A DNA stretch of 64,000 nucleotides from Hyposmocoma kahamanoa (Eukaryota > Arthropoda > Insecta > Lepidoptera > Cosmopterigidae). The stretch lies in contig NW_020653945.1 in the NCBI RefSeq assembly GCF_003589595.1, forward strand, positions 2,623,382 through 2,687,381. The letters are read 5' to 3'. Below are positions 27,401 to 39,400 of this stretch, piece by piece. A program made the position numbers and the translations under genes. The notes below the pieces were generated by a model. It had not been told where the DNA came from, did no database searches, and saw nothing but the letters and a program-made list of their open reading frames with translations. How positions within the stretch are numbered: the stretch's first letter is position 1; each line of letters starts with the position of its first letter.

Positions 27401-30400
27401 GGCACGGTGACCGTTCGGCCACAGAAGCAGTTAAAAAAAGAAATGAATAAAATTTATTTAATTTTGAACTTAATGTTGAATCAATTTGCTTAAAAACCGT
27501 ATTGAAATAAATCGATACAAATAATTGGTCTTCATAAAAATCAAATAGCTATGTAATGTAAACAATCTTGAAATGTCTATTTAATGAAATATACATTTTT
27601 GAAATGATTTTTACTTGCCTTGAAATACAAAATACAAATAGTTTTCTTCATATGAAATTCCATTCCTATTTTTATACCCATTGATTTGTAAAGTCTATGT
27701 TTCAATAAAAAAATGTATCAAGATTGTTCACATTTAGTTAAGTGCCTAAACAAATGGACTATAGCGTCCGTGCACTGAGCGAGACGGGCTTTACACTACT
27801 TAACTTATTTTACACAATCTTACTCCAAGCTATCTAAGATGGCAAACTTAGAATTGAGACTAATTAGTCACACAGGCCATTTATTAAGAAAAAAGTTATA
27901 TAGGAACCTTAAACTTTACATCTTCTAAGAGCAGTCTTACCTGTCATGTCGATAATTATGACTTTGTCAAACACCATTTGTTTCTGTTATGCATAGATGC
28001 GAAGGCGTAGTGGACTTAAACGATCCCGAGGTGTTCAACAGCATGAAGCGTAAATTGCGCGTCGTGCTCTCCAACTCTGACCTGCATTGCGTCGAGTATG
28101 TTCCTAATGTGAGTACAGTTGCGTGCATCAGTGTAAACAAAGACTAGTTTTATTTAGATACACTCGAGAGCAATGAATCCGGGTCACTAAAAGAATCCGA
28201 AAAATCTCGGAAACTAAAAATGCTAGGTTAATGCAATAAATTGTATTTAATAGACAATTTAATACTCCTTAAATGAAGGTATTAAAACTTTTTAGTTATT
28301 GTAAAGTTATATCATAAAAAAATCAAATATGAAAAGGGAACACTTTCGAAGATGGAACTACGAAATTACAGCATTTGTTTTCGCTTTTGTTTGTAATCTG
28401 TCATTTGTGTGGGTACATAAACCATGTTGATAGTGCTTAATATTCATTATTTAAGCTGAAATCATGTCGCTTACACTTGAAGAATGCACCAGAATACTTA
28501 CATTGGTGGAAACTGGCCGGAGTCAGCGCGATACAGCCAGGACTGTCGGTGTGTCGCTGTCAACAGTACAAAGAGTTCTCCGACGTTACGAAGAAACTGG
28601 TTCTAACCTACGCCGACCAGGAACGGGCAGAACTAGGTGTACCACAGCACGAGAAGACCGATACTTGGTGAACACCATGCTTCGAAATCGCTTTCTCATA
28701 GGAGCTGAACTCACAAATCAGTTTCGACGCCTCGGAGGAAGTAACCCAAGTGCATGGACAGTAAGACGTCGGCTTGCTGAATCTATCTTAAAACCCCTTA
28801 GACCGTTTGCAGGTTTGCAGGCCCTATACTGGAGCGTGGGCATCGTATTTCAAGACTAAGATATGCCCAGAACCACGTAAATTGGAGTATTGAAGATTGG
28901 TCGAAAGTTATGTTCTCCGACGAATCAAAATTTATGCTCTACAAGCACGATGGAAGACACAGAGTGTATAGAAGACCAGGGGAAAGATTCAAGCAAGCAT
29001 GCATCGAAGAAAAAGTAGCCTACGGTGGTGGGTCTGTACTTGTGTGGGCCGGAATTTCTTCTGAAAGTCGCACAGAGCTGGTGATCATAGAAAACGGCTC
29101 TTTAACTAGCGAAAGATATGTAGATGTGGAGTGTCGATAGGTAGCAATGAAACGACTGCACTACTGCGTAGCTAGTTTATTACTGGTTTTGTCGGTAGTT
29201 GTACAATGACATATATACCATCCCTCCCGCATTACTTTGGAAACCTGCCAACAATATACAATATATAACAATATACCATACTATTGTATGGTTACTTAAG
29301 CAATCGAAATATGACATTTGCATAATTAAAAATACGGCTTATAATTAAATCTTGTCTTAAGTCTTCTAGAACGACCCACCGGCTCAACTACTGAATTGCT
29401 ACTAACTTCATCGCCTAACTCGGAAGTAACTTGGTCGGACACATGACCTTCGGTCTGTACAGTATCTCCAGCCTCTATTACGTCACTAGCTTCCACCCAC
29501 TCCTCAATTTCCGCTTCTGTTCCTTCTATATTTTCGTTATTATTATTATATTCGCCTTCCGTGGTTACCACTGCTTCATTTTCCTCAGTGGCAACTGACG
29601 AAGGTGGAGAATACGCAGGGGTTGCGTCTGCGGAACAACACTCCCGCTGCGACGCTTGTATAGACTGATCTGTAATAGGAATGAGCGGTTGCGTATCGGA
29701 GGCACCTTGTAAAGATTCACTACAACATACAGAACTTGGGCTCCGACCAGTATACTTTCGAATTTGATCGACATGCCTCTTACATTTTTCATTGACATCT
29801 TTAAATAGAATTTCAAACATTCGATTACCCTTAACACTAATTTTATTAATCCAACTTTCCAATACATTTTCCTGTGTGTAAACCACCTGGCCCACACAGT
29901 TTCCCCAACTCGGAAACATTGACTTTGTTTTAATTTTGCTCCTTTTTCAATTAAGTCCAGACAACCCTTACTTTGTGGAAGAATCAAATCCAATCTCGAA
30001 CGCAAATTTCTACCCATCATCAGTTGAGCTGGCGTTTGACCCGTGGCACAATGTACAGTATTTCTGTAATCAAACAGAAAACCCAGCAACTTTTCCTGTA
30101 AGGAGTTATGATTACCATTAATACTTGAAAATAAACATTTTAGCATTTTCTTGCAGGTTTTGACAGAGTTTTCTGCTTGACCGTTGCTGCACGGGTGATA
30201 TATAGGCGAGGTTAAGTAATCAATGCCATTTGCTTTACAAAACGTTTTAAATTCGAAAGAGTTTATCTTGACATCATTATCTGATATTAATACTTTCGGC
30301 AAACCAAACACAGAAAAAACTGATTTAAGTTTCATTATCAGGGCAGAGGTCGAAGTGCCTCGGTCCATATAAATACAATCCAGCCATTTGGAAAAAGCAT

Positions 30401-33400
30401 CTACTATGATCAAGTAATCCTTTTGCTCAAACGTCATATAATCAATATGTATGCGGTGCCACGGAATGAGTGGGCGCGGCCACGGCGCGGGAGGCGCGCG
30501 CGGCGGTGCTGGGCGCGTGGCCGCGCAGGCGCTGCATGCACCCACCCAGCGCTCGATGTCGCCGTCTATACCGGGCCACCACATTCTACTACGTGCCGCA
30601 CTTTTTGTTTTGACGATACCAAAATGCGACGAATGTAATTCTCTTAACATGTTTTCACGGAAAATAAATGGAATCACTATTCTATGACCGCGCAACAGAC
30701 AACCGTCAACCATTTCTAAATCAGTCTTGCACTGAAAATAAGGTAATATGGACTTGCAAGCTATTTTCCTTGGCCAACCGTGTGTCATATATTTAATAAC
30801 TGTGCATAACACGTTGTCGCGATTCGTCTCCTCCCTTATTCTAGAAAATGAAACCGGTTCTACACGTGAATCTAAAAACATGAATGACCTATCTCCCTCC
30901 TGTTCTAACTCATCATTAATAGATTGTTGTAACGGAGCGCGGGAGAAATAATCTGCGACTTGATTATTTTGTCCACTTACATATTGTACTGTATAGTTAT
31001 AAGCTGACAATAAAACTGCATATCGCTGCAAACGCAACGCGGCGGTTACGGAAATTCCATTCTTTTTGCCAAATATAGATATTAACGGCCTGTGATCGGT
31101 TTTCAATACAAATGGTTTTTGCCTACCATATAGGTATTGGTGAAAATGTTTAACGCCGAAAATGATTGCCGTAGCCTCTTTTTGAATCTGGCTATAATTT
31201 CGCTCGCTCGCCGATAGCGACCGCGAGGCGAACGCGATCGGGCGCTCGCAGCCCTGCGCATCGAATGTGGCGAGCACAGCGCCGAGACCTCCCGGGCCCG
31301 CGTCCACAGCCAGCGTGAGCGGCGCTGCCGAGTCGAAGTGCGCCAGCACACGCTCGCTGGCTAGTTCGCGCTTAATGTTGTCGAATGCCGCCTGCTGCCG
31401 CTCACCCCACTTCCATTCAACGCCACCACGCAATAACTCGTGTAGAGGACTTAGCATAGATGAGGCGTTAGGCACAAAATTTCTATAATAATTTACTACG
31501 CCTAGAAACCTTTTTATCCCTAAAATATTTTCAGGCGCCGGCGCTTTAATTATAGCATCTACCTTTTTTGGACAAGTTCTTAGTCCGCTCCTATCAATAA
31601 CGTAACCTAAGTATGTAACGTGGTTTTGGAAAAATACGCACTTGTCCTTTTGCAACCGTAACCCTGACTCATTCAACCTTCTTAACACCTCTTGTAACCT
31701 CGTCAAGTGAATTTCTTTCGTCGGACCTGTGATGCAAACGTCATCTAACCATATACTCACTCCGTCTAACCCTGACAGTAACGTTTCCATAGCCCTTTGG
31801 AAAATAGCAGGTGCATTGGCCAATCCATAGACTAACCGAGTATACGAAAACAGACCTTTATGAGTGTTGATTGTAGTAAGTCTTTGTGAAGATTTAGTTA
31901 ACCTAAATTGGTTGTATGCGTTGCTTAAATCAATTTTCGTATATTGTAGCCCCCCTCCTAATTTTGAAAAAACCTCCTCTATTCTAGGCAGTGGGTATTT
32001 GTCTATTTTAAGATCCTTATTAAGCGTGCAGGAAAAGTCACCAGCGATTTTCAATTTTCCATTCTCCTTCAACACTGGTACTATCGGGGTGGCGTAATCT
32101 GAATGGTTAACCGGCACTAAAATACCTAATGTTACTAATCTGTCTAATTCAGCACTCACCTTATCTTTCAAGGCAAAAGGTACTGGGCGTGGCTTAAAAA
32201 ACTTAGGTTTAGCATCATCCTTTAACTGCAATTCAACGTCGAATTTAGTAAAACAACCCAACTCGTCTTTCCAAACGGCTGGATATTGATTTAATAGGTC
32301 CCGGATCTCTTTGACACTATCGACATCTACACTTTGAATGCTGTGATTTTCGGTGGTCAAATGCAATTTAAATTTTGACATGAAATTACGCCCCAAGAGG
32401 GGGGGGGTCCCCCATTAGCTATAACATAAAATCGTATAACTTCCGTTTTATTTTCATAAAAAACTTCAGCAAGAAAATAACCAAGGGGCGTGACTTGATG
32501 GCCAGTATAAAAACACATTTTTAGATTGTCTTTATACAATTTTAAGGAACAAAATTGTTGAATATATAAATTCTCGGATATGACTGAACAACCAGAACCA
32601 GTGTCCAACTCCATATTCATCTGAACTCCACTCACATTGACCGACAGCCTGAAAGGTTTACTATTTACGTACCTCATATTAAACATTTGACACTCCTTAC
32701 AATCCTCACATTCCTGAGATTCCACTGTTTCCGTACCGATATTATGTAACTTAGCTTTATTACCACTGCACACTTTTTTAAGGTGACCTTTTTGTCCACA
32801 ACTCTGACACTTGTAGTTTTTAAACCTGCATCTTGTCACATCATGATTGTTTAATCCACACACTGAGCATCGCGTAGCTCCGGCGCCGTCGTCCCGGCGG
32901 GTTCCGCCGCCTGCGCCGCCACCACTGCAGCCGCGGCGCGGGCGCTCAGCACGCGCTGCGGTGCGGTACACGGCCTCCTCCTTGACGACCGGCGTGCGGG
33001 CCTGCCTGGCGCACGCCGCTTGCTGCGCTACTTCAATAGCTTTCGCGAGCGTCAATGTGTTACAATCATTCTCGAATAGCCGGTCTCGTTCTGTTCCCAA
33101 GTTGAAACCGAGTACGAAACGATCTCGAAGAAGTACGTCCAGTTCCGTTCCGAAATCACAATTAATAGCTAGCCCGCGTAGTCGAGCTGCCCAGTCTTGA
33201 CTACTTTCCGTCACTGATTTCGTGGCTTCAAAGAACTTGGCTCTGTCTGCGAAGGTTGACCGTTTCGGAGTAAAATGCTGGTTGAGTACTTGAACTAGCT
33301 GAGCGTATGATTTAGCTTCTAGTTTATCTGGGTGCACAAGATTCCGAACCAGGCGGTAAGACTCATCCGACAAATGAGTTAATAATACCGCACTTGCACT

Positions 33401-36400
33401 ATCGTTCGAAATACTGTTTAACTTAATAAACTGTGTTAATCGCCCGTAAAAAACGTCCCATTCTTGCACACTATGATCGAAAACTCCAATATTTCCAATA
33501 ACTTTGTCCATCTTGCTCACAAAAAAAATTGTGGGTAAAATCCGTCCTTGTCGCCAGATGGAGTGTCGATAGGTAGCAATGAAACGACTGCACTACTGCG
33601 TAGCTAGTTTATTACTGGTTTTGTCGGTAGTTGTACAATGACATATATACCAAGATGAAATCCTCAATGAACACGTTGGTCCATTTATGGTCAATTTTGG
33701 TGAGGATGCTATATTTATGCATGACAATGCCCGACCTTATACAGGTAGGATTGTAAATGACTACCTTCAAGAGATGAACATTACTTGTATGGAGTGGCCA
33801 GCGCGCAGCCCGGATATCAACCCGATCGAGCATGCTTGGGACGAGCTAGGGAGATGCGTAAAACAACGAAACCCTCCCCCAATCACGCTTCGTGAGCTCA
33901 AAATTGCTCTCACAGAGGAATGGGAGAATATTCCCCAAAATCGTATAAGGAACTTGGTGTACAGCATGCCAAACCGCCTAAACGCAGTAATGGAAGCACG
34001 AGGAGGCAATACGAAGTATTAAAATTCAAGAAAATCGTAATAAAGTTCAAAAATTTCATGTTTCCTATTTTTGTTTTAAGGAGAGATCAGCAGTTTTTTT
34101 TCTTTATGTAATTTTGTGTAAATAAAATGTATGGTGAGTCATATTTTTTTACTTTCATTTAAGGAGTATTAAATTGTCTATTAAATACAATTTATTGCAT
34201 TAACCTAGCATTCTTACTTTCCGAGATTTTTTGGATTCTTTAAGTGACCCGGATTCATTGCTCTCGAGTGTATTTTTTTCAAACTAATCATCATCGCAGT
34301 CCTCAGCTTGTCGCATCCATTTCCCGCCAGCAACCTTTCGCAGGTCGTCACACCACCTGGCCGGAGGGCGTCCTACACTACATATACCGAGTCGCGGTCT
34401 CCACTCCAGAACTCGTTTTCCCCATCGGTTATCGGTTTCCATAGCTCGTTGAGCGACTAAATTGGTGGACTAGCCGTATCGTGAGTGTCCACGTCTCGGC
34501 TCCGTAAATCATAACAGGCAGGACGCACTGGTTGAAAACCTTAGTTTTCAGACTAATATCTCCTAGTATATAAAAGGGAATGCTTCGATGATGTGGTTAT
34601 GTGGAAAGTATAAATTAAGGAATGACATTTTTTTTTCCTGATACAAAGTGACGGAGCGAACGATTCGTGCGCCTGGTAATAAGCGACACGCCTGTCCGGT
34701 TGCATTGCCACTCGGAGCTTTATATCGCAAACATCTGAGGGTCATGGCCACTGCGCCCTTCACTCTGAGACAATTTGACAGTAATTCCACCAGCACCTAT
34801 ACTCATCAAAACCAGAATGCAGTAATGCTCATATTATTGTTTGGCTGCAGAAATAGGTAATGTAGCAGTACTTCACTGGACGAACTCGTTCACAAGGAGC
34901 TCTACTGCTACATTTAATAGTCACATGTGACTTGCTAATGTTATGTCTCAGGGTGACGGGCGCAATGGCAGTGCTTCTCAGATATTTGCTATTTAAGGCT
35001 CTGAGTGGCACTGTAGGCGAATCGCTGATCATCAGGCGCAGAAATGTTCGTCCAAAAATCTCAGTACAGAGTACTAAAAAACCGTCCTCAAAAGTACGTG
35101 GAATTACGTCTATTTGCTAAGTTTTATTGAAATATCCTTAAATTCGCCACTATACAGGACACTGGAGATAACAAAAATCGGTTCTCGCTACTCAAAGAAT
35201 ATTGAGAGAAAAACTCCTTGAATTGGAGAAATAGCAAAATCAACCATTAAAATAATTGCTCCTTAAGAAAATTTAGGCGCTATTTATAAAAATGAATCTT
35301 CATGCGTGAACAGCCACCCTTAGAGGTGGATGATTACCTTCAACATGCAATGGGACCACTATGGAAGTACCTCCATTCCAACAAAAAAAGAATCATGAAA
35401 ATCGGTTCACAAATACCGGAGTTATCGCGTAACGTATATACAAAAAAAAAAACAAAAAAACCTACAGTCGAATTGAAAACTTCCTCCTTTTTTAAGTCGG
35501 TTAAAAAAAATCTATTTTAAGGTCCAGTATTAACAATATCAGCCTTGTGTCCTGGCCTCAATATTACAGAACTACCTTTTGTCCTCAGTACCATTCGCAG
35601 TTGTAATTCGTGTAACGAGCATCAATTCGCTACATACTTGCTCGCACAACATCCGTAGGCGTTACGTTAAGTTTGGTAGGCGCAAACCTGCACAAAACCA
35701 AATTTGTACAGAAGAGGGATTTAACGTTATTACTTTGTTATCTCAATAGTTACAACTTTCATTTTTGGACAGTAAACATTAATTTATGTTTATCTACGGA
35801 CTGATAACAATAGATTCCCGTAAATCACGCTAATTGGTTGCCACGACATATACGCGGATTTGACTTGGACTCTAAATTACCGAAATGGAAACTCTTCATT
35901 ATGAATTTCCATTTCGGTATGCTAGTTACGCGTAATTGCACTATCCTCGGGGATATGAAAAGACACCATGCTTTCGATTGGTATATAAAGTAGCCTATCT
36001 TCCGATTGGGACGTCAATACCGCAGTAAAATTACCTGATAATTTAAAATAAAGACTACAATCTAAATTTAAAGACAGAATTGACCTAATTAAATTGACCA
36101 TAACATTTCTAGCGTTGCACAAGCTCTTCGCTAGTGGAATGGGTGCGAGCCGCAGCCGCGTGCGCAACTAACGAAGCCGGCGCCGCTCACGCCGGGGAAT
36201 TGGCTCGAGCACTTGCTGCCAGCGGCAGTCGCTGCTCGCGATTGGCCGCCGCGTTGAGGGCAGATTTGGCGGCGAGGAGACCGTATGCCGCCTATCTCGC
36301 ATCCTGCAGGGCCGGGCTAACTAACACTCTACATGCGCTTAATACGTAAGTATACTTACTGCTTGTCTTCACCTTCAATAATGTTTTTCATAAATTTGCG

Positions 36401-39400
36401 AGGAAATAGATACAACGATAATTTATTTCTTGTATGAATAAATATCGCTTCACAACACAACATTTACGGATTTTGCAAATGGAGTTTTTTTTAAACAGAT
36501 TGCTAGTTATTTTTCCATACATAATATACAACTCGCATTAAAGTGTTGTAAAAGACAAAAACGCATACAGCTATGATGTATTATGAAATAAATAATTTCA
36601 AAATACTAAAAATACTGCAGCATTATGAATTTATAAAATTAATTTAGTAAAATATTCTTAGCTCTCATTTCTACTGCATTAATTCTACTTTCATGCTTCT
36701 TCTGCCAAACCCAACATTCACTACCATACATAAGTGTAGGAACCAGCACCCCCCCCCATGCACAGCCAATCGTGCCTTTTTAGACACTTTCTGGCTACCC
36801 ATGAAGGTATGCAAGGCACCATTCACCTGATTCCCTGCATTCACTCTTCTTTCAATGTCTCTTTCACATTTTCCATCACACGTAAACGTAGAACCCAAAT
36901 ACACAAACTCTTTCACTTGATCCACTTTCTCTCCTTCAATCAATATCGTGCAAATCGTCATATCTTCCTCTCTTTAAATTAATGCAGTAGAAATGAGAGC
37001 TTTGAGGAGTATGGCTGGAGTGACTCGGATGGATAAATTACGGAACAGTGTGATAAGAGAGCGTTGCGGCGTGGAAGAAGATATAGTGACAAAGATAGAG
37101 AAAGGGATGCTTAGATGGTTCGGACATGTAGAGAGAATGAAGGAAAGAAGAGTGACGAAACAGATTTATAAGGCGAGTGTGAGCGGGCAAGTTGGTATGG
37201 GCCGGCCAAGGAGAACTTATCATGACCAAATTGAGGCCATCCTAAAGAAGGGCCAGGTCAAGAGTACCCTTAACGGACGAGCGTGTATGAAAGCATTGAT
37301 GCGTGTTGATGAGGCGAAAGATGTGTGTCAGGACCGTAGCAAGTGGAAGACTGTTGTCTCTGCCTACCCCGATGGGAAAAAGGCGTGAAGTATATGTATG
37401 TATGTATGTAAATATTCTTAAATTGCAATGGTTGAGTTTTTTATTTATAAAGCTAGTTAATGACCAATAGAAAATGCTAATCCGTGTGTTTGCATTGCAG
37501 CCAAATCAGCTTAGTGCGCTCCGAGTGCGTGTCATGCGCCCGCGCAGCGGCCGCAGCGCGCGTGCTGGAGCAGCTGGAGCGCGGCAACTCCTTGAGGCGC
37601 CTCGCGCGGCATCACCACGCGCACAACAACCACGCTATGCACAACGGTTAGTATCATATGAGATGTTGTTAAAAACAACATTTAACGGCTCAATGAAGTC
37701 CGAAGAATTTAGTCTGCCCGGAGATGGAGACCTGGTTACCTGAGCAATAGGATAGGATGCGATAAAATGATTTATTTAAATACACTCCCGGACACATCAT
37801 TCGGCCACCTTGCGTTTTTATCCTTAAAAAGGCTAAAATACAAAAATATAGTTACCATTGAAGAAAAAGTTTTCTCCGGTTTTTAAAATTTTCAATAAGA
37901 GGAAATGACGTTTAGTATACCAGTTTCAAAGTTGCGTTAATAGATTTTGTTCAATCAGGCATTGTTTAAGCTAAACATTTAATATTGAAACGGCAAGGTG
38001 ACTCGAATTATGTGCCCGGGAGTATATCAATCAACATTAGATATCACGCCAGTGGTGGTAGTAGTACTGCTACCTATTATATTTTTTTTTTCTTAGCCTG
38101 TTGGCTGGTTTGAACAACATACAAAGCCAAGTAAATGCAGTATGGCGTGTATCTATGTGCAGGGTGTGTAATAAAAATACATCGTCCTCTTCCATCTGCG
38201 TTATTATTATTAGATCTTTTATCACTTGGAGAACGACAATGTTCTCATACATGCAGATACACCAGAAATCTCGACAAATATCTTACCGTTATGACGGGAC
38301 ATAGTTATTTACATATTAGAATCAGAATTTTATTTTCTGTTAAGCAAAATAATTCATTTTCATCTGAAGTGTTATTTACCTTTTTTGTGATAGTCTTTAT
38401 ATATTTTTTACCTTTTTTGTTTCATTGTATATAGTTATTTATCATAACTGACGTTAATAAGTGGTACTTTTTCGTGACAATTTTTGTGCCACATACTCGA
38501 TATTCAGACTGGAGCCCGATATGCACTACAAAAAACCCATTACTTATAATAATATACACAATACTACTTACGAGCGAGTGTGATATAATGAATATTTCAT
38601 TCATTATCTCATTCATAACACAGGTGGTGAATTAATGGACGAGAAAGCAACTAGACTGACGGCGAGCATAAAAGCGATAACGACCGAGGTGAAGGCCGAT
38701 CCGTCGTGGGAGAACGCGTCGCCCATGCTGCTGGAAATGGCCGAGATTACTGTGGAACGAGCAGCGTTCGCCAGGCTTTACTTACATGTGCTGTTCCCGA
38801 ACGGGGACGGAGATATTGCACGGGATCAGTGAGTTGTTTCAATTATTGTTGCTGAAAAAGTTCTTACGTATTTACTTCTTCTTATCCTATCGATAGCATA
38901 CACTATAATCATAGTAGAATAAGGACAAGTAGGGCTTCGTACCCAATGACAGCACCGCTTGTAATGCGCGTTGAGACGACCAGAGTTGTGCAACGCTAGA
39001 GCACCCATTGGTTATGCAAGTATATGCGTTCGAACACGGAACGCGGCGGGCGCGCACACATACTATATTAGTTTTTTGAAGACATTAGTCACTGGGGTTT
39101 TTAATTGTCCAGATTTAGTGTGTTCAGTTCAACGCTCCAAATCAACCACAGAGAAATCATAATAGGAAGGAACTCCATAATCTAGCATCGATTAGGACAC
39201 TAGCATAGTTAGCCCATAAGTTCATATTGTTAATTAAATTCTTTTTTAATTAAATCACTTTAAAATCATTTCGGTCTTTTTTCGGCTTTAGTCTACGTAA
39301 TTCGATGTTCTCTTCTAAGTAATGGAGCAATTGTATTAGGGGTTAAAGTATGAAATTGCCGTTTTATTGCAATAGGTTCTTTGAATTTTCATAGAATCTT

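Larger units (their letters stand above)
29127..33652 (-). mobile_element. Mag-like Ty3/gypsy LTR retrotransposon
   Basis: 4526 bases between identical 94-base LTRs (tggagtgtcg...atatatacca, TG..CA ends) and flanked by the 5-base duplication agatg (29122-29126 and 33653-33657). Order on the minus strand: LTR, primer site, gag with two zinc knuckles, protease, reverse transcriptase, RNase H, integrase, polypurine tract, LTR. Short LTRs and a total of about 4.5 kb are characteristic of the Mag lineage described from Bombyx mori. Identical LTRs indicate a recent insertion. Confidence 0.95.
28161..34270 (+). mobile_element. Tc1-type (DD34E) transposon, split by a Mag-like element
   Basis: Terminal inverted repeats of about 118 bases: cactcgagagcaatgaatcc at the left and its inverse at 34251-34270, with TA duplicated outside. 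Without the 4526-base insertion and its 5-base duplication the element is about 1.58 kb, normal for Tc1. It sits in the sense orientation in Gapvd1 intron 22. Confidence 0.93.
36661..37409 (+). mobile_element. 5'-truncated, 5'-inverted LINE with 11-bp target duplication
   Basis: Direct 3' part 36977-37409 (+). Its 5' part is inverted at 36661-36976 (-), and the 24 bases aattaatgcagtag...gagagc occur at the break in both parts. The target duplication aaatattctta lies at 36650-36660 and 37410-37420. The element ends in a short (atgt)n tail. This is the structure expected from twin priming during retrotransposition. Confidence 0.88.

Noticed and set aside
29565..32396. The longest open frame in the window as a host gene
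   Set aside because: It lies between identical LTRs and encodes RT, RNase H and integrase of a retrotransposon.
32847..33200. 117-codon + strand frame opposite gag
   Set aside because: Antisense shadow of the GC-rich gag spacer.
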